Origin: Dehalococcoidia bacterium UBA5748
GTDB lineage: Bacteria > Chloroflexota > Dehalococcoidia > Dehalococcoidales > UBA5627
DNA: 13,610 nt
Direction: 5' to 3'
Assembly (NCBI GenBank): GCA_002419135.1
Contig: DIFM01000005.1
Location: 1 to 13,610 of the forward strand
In this document: piece after piece, positions 13,345-13,610 of the stretch
Layout: every line of letters begins with the position of its first letter
Numbering within the stretch: the first letter of the stretch is position 1
Notes under the pieces: model-generated
Told to the model about the DNA's origin: nothing
The model's database searches: none
The model's input: the letters and a program-made list of their open reading frames with translations, nothing else
Translations under genes and position numbers: made by a program

Positions 13345-13610
13345 TTTTTGGAGAGTTTGATCCTGGCTCAGGATAAACGCTGGCGGCGTGCTTTATGCAT
13401 GCAAGTCGAACGGTCTTGATTTATCAAGATAGTGGCGAACGGGTGAGTAACACGTAAGTAACCTGCCCTAAAGTGGAGAACAACTTCGGGAAACTGGAGC
13501 TAATACTGCATGTGATGGCAGAGGTAGTGCTTTGTCATTAAAGCCTTCGGGCGCTTTTGGAGGGGCTTGCGTTCGATTAGCTTGTTGGTAGGGTAACGGC
13601 CTACCAAGGC
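13345..13610 (+). rRNA. rrs: 16S ribosomal RNA, 5' part (cut by window end)
   Basis: It contains the universal 5' motif AGAGTTTGATCCTGGCTCAG at 13352-13371 (E. coli positions 8-27), so base 1 should be near 13345. GCAAGTCGAACGG, GGCGAACGGGTGAGTAAC and CTTCGGGAAACTG follow, and the sequence runs to CCTACCAAGGC at the window end, so about the first 265 of ~1,500 nt are present. The sequence is close to Dehalococcoides-type 16S by eye, which gives the taxonomic placement. The gene is transcribed away from the tldD operon. Confidence 0.97.

Overview
The window most likely comes from an uncultured member of class Dehalococcoidia (Chloroflexota). The main evidence is the 5' end of a 16S rRNA gene at the right edge, whose first ~265 nt read like Dehalococcoides-type 16S (GTCGAACGGTCTT, AACGGGTGAGTAAC, CGTAAGTAACCT, GCATGTG). 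A compact cobalamin-type methionine synthase and long intergenic mosaics of dispersed repeats also fit an anaerobic Chloroflexota. This placement is made by eye, not by alignment.

Layout, left to right. (1) Bases 1-150 hold a strongly structured segment: a 13-bp stem, a potential pseudoknot and a terminal hairpin with a bulged T. It follows what may be the last codons of a truncated ORF, and I suspect the right end of an IS200/IS605-type element. (2) A small T4 endonuclease V (DenV)-like pyrimidine-dimer glycosylase gene follows (+). (3) Bases 494-970 are a repeat mosaic. (4) A minus-strand pair encodes a core (folate-independent) methionine synthase and an eight-cysteine DUF6485-like protein. 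(5) Divergent from it, a plus-strand pair encodes a 97-aa protein and an overlapping secreted papain-like (C1A) cysteine protease. A perfect GC-rich hairpin terminator closes that unit. (6) A minus-strand zinc-ribbon/membrane/coiled-coil protein faces it. (7) A second, short repeat patch precedes a minus-strand ABC-2 exporter (ATPase and permease, ATGA-type overlap). (8) Bases 7072-7829 are a third, larger repeat mosaic. (9) A tight five-gene minus-strand operon runs TldD - TldE/PmbA - PAC2 - HEAT-repeat - GNAT acetyltransferase, with gaps of -1, +44, +1 and -1 nt. (10) Divergent from tldD, two good promoters and a boxA-like leader drive the 16S rRNA gene, which is cut by the window end.

How the genes work together. 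The TldD/TldE pair forms a metalloprotease that trims unstructured or modified peptides. Its co-transcription with a PAC2 protein, a HEAT-repeat scaffold and an acetyltransferase suggests one protein-maturation or quality-control module (inference). The methionine synthase fits the Dehalococcoidia strategy of making methionine from a corrinoid-bound methyl group rather than from methyl-folate. The ABC-2 pair is a stand-alone exporter of unknown substrate.

I saw no CRISPR array, no tRNA and no complete insertion sequence. There is no clear single novel system. The best candidates for a second look are the structured left edge, the DenV-like gene with its start-site question, the TldD/E-PAC2-HEAT-GNAT operon and the repeat mosaics.
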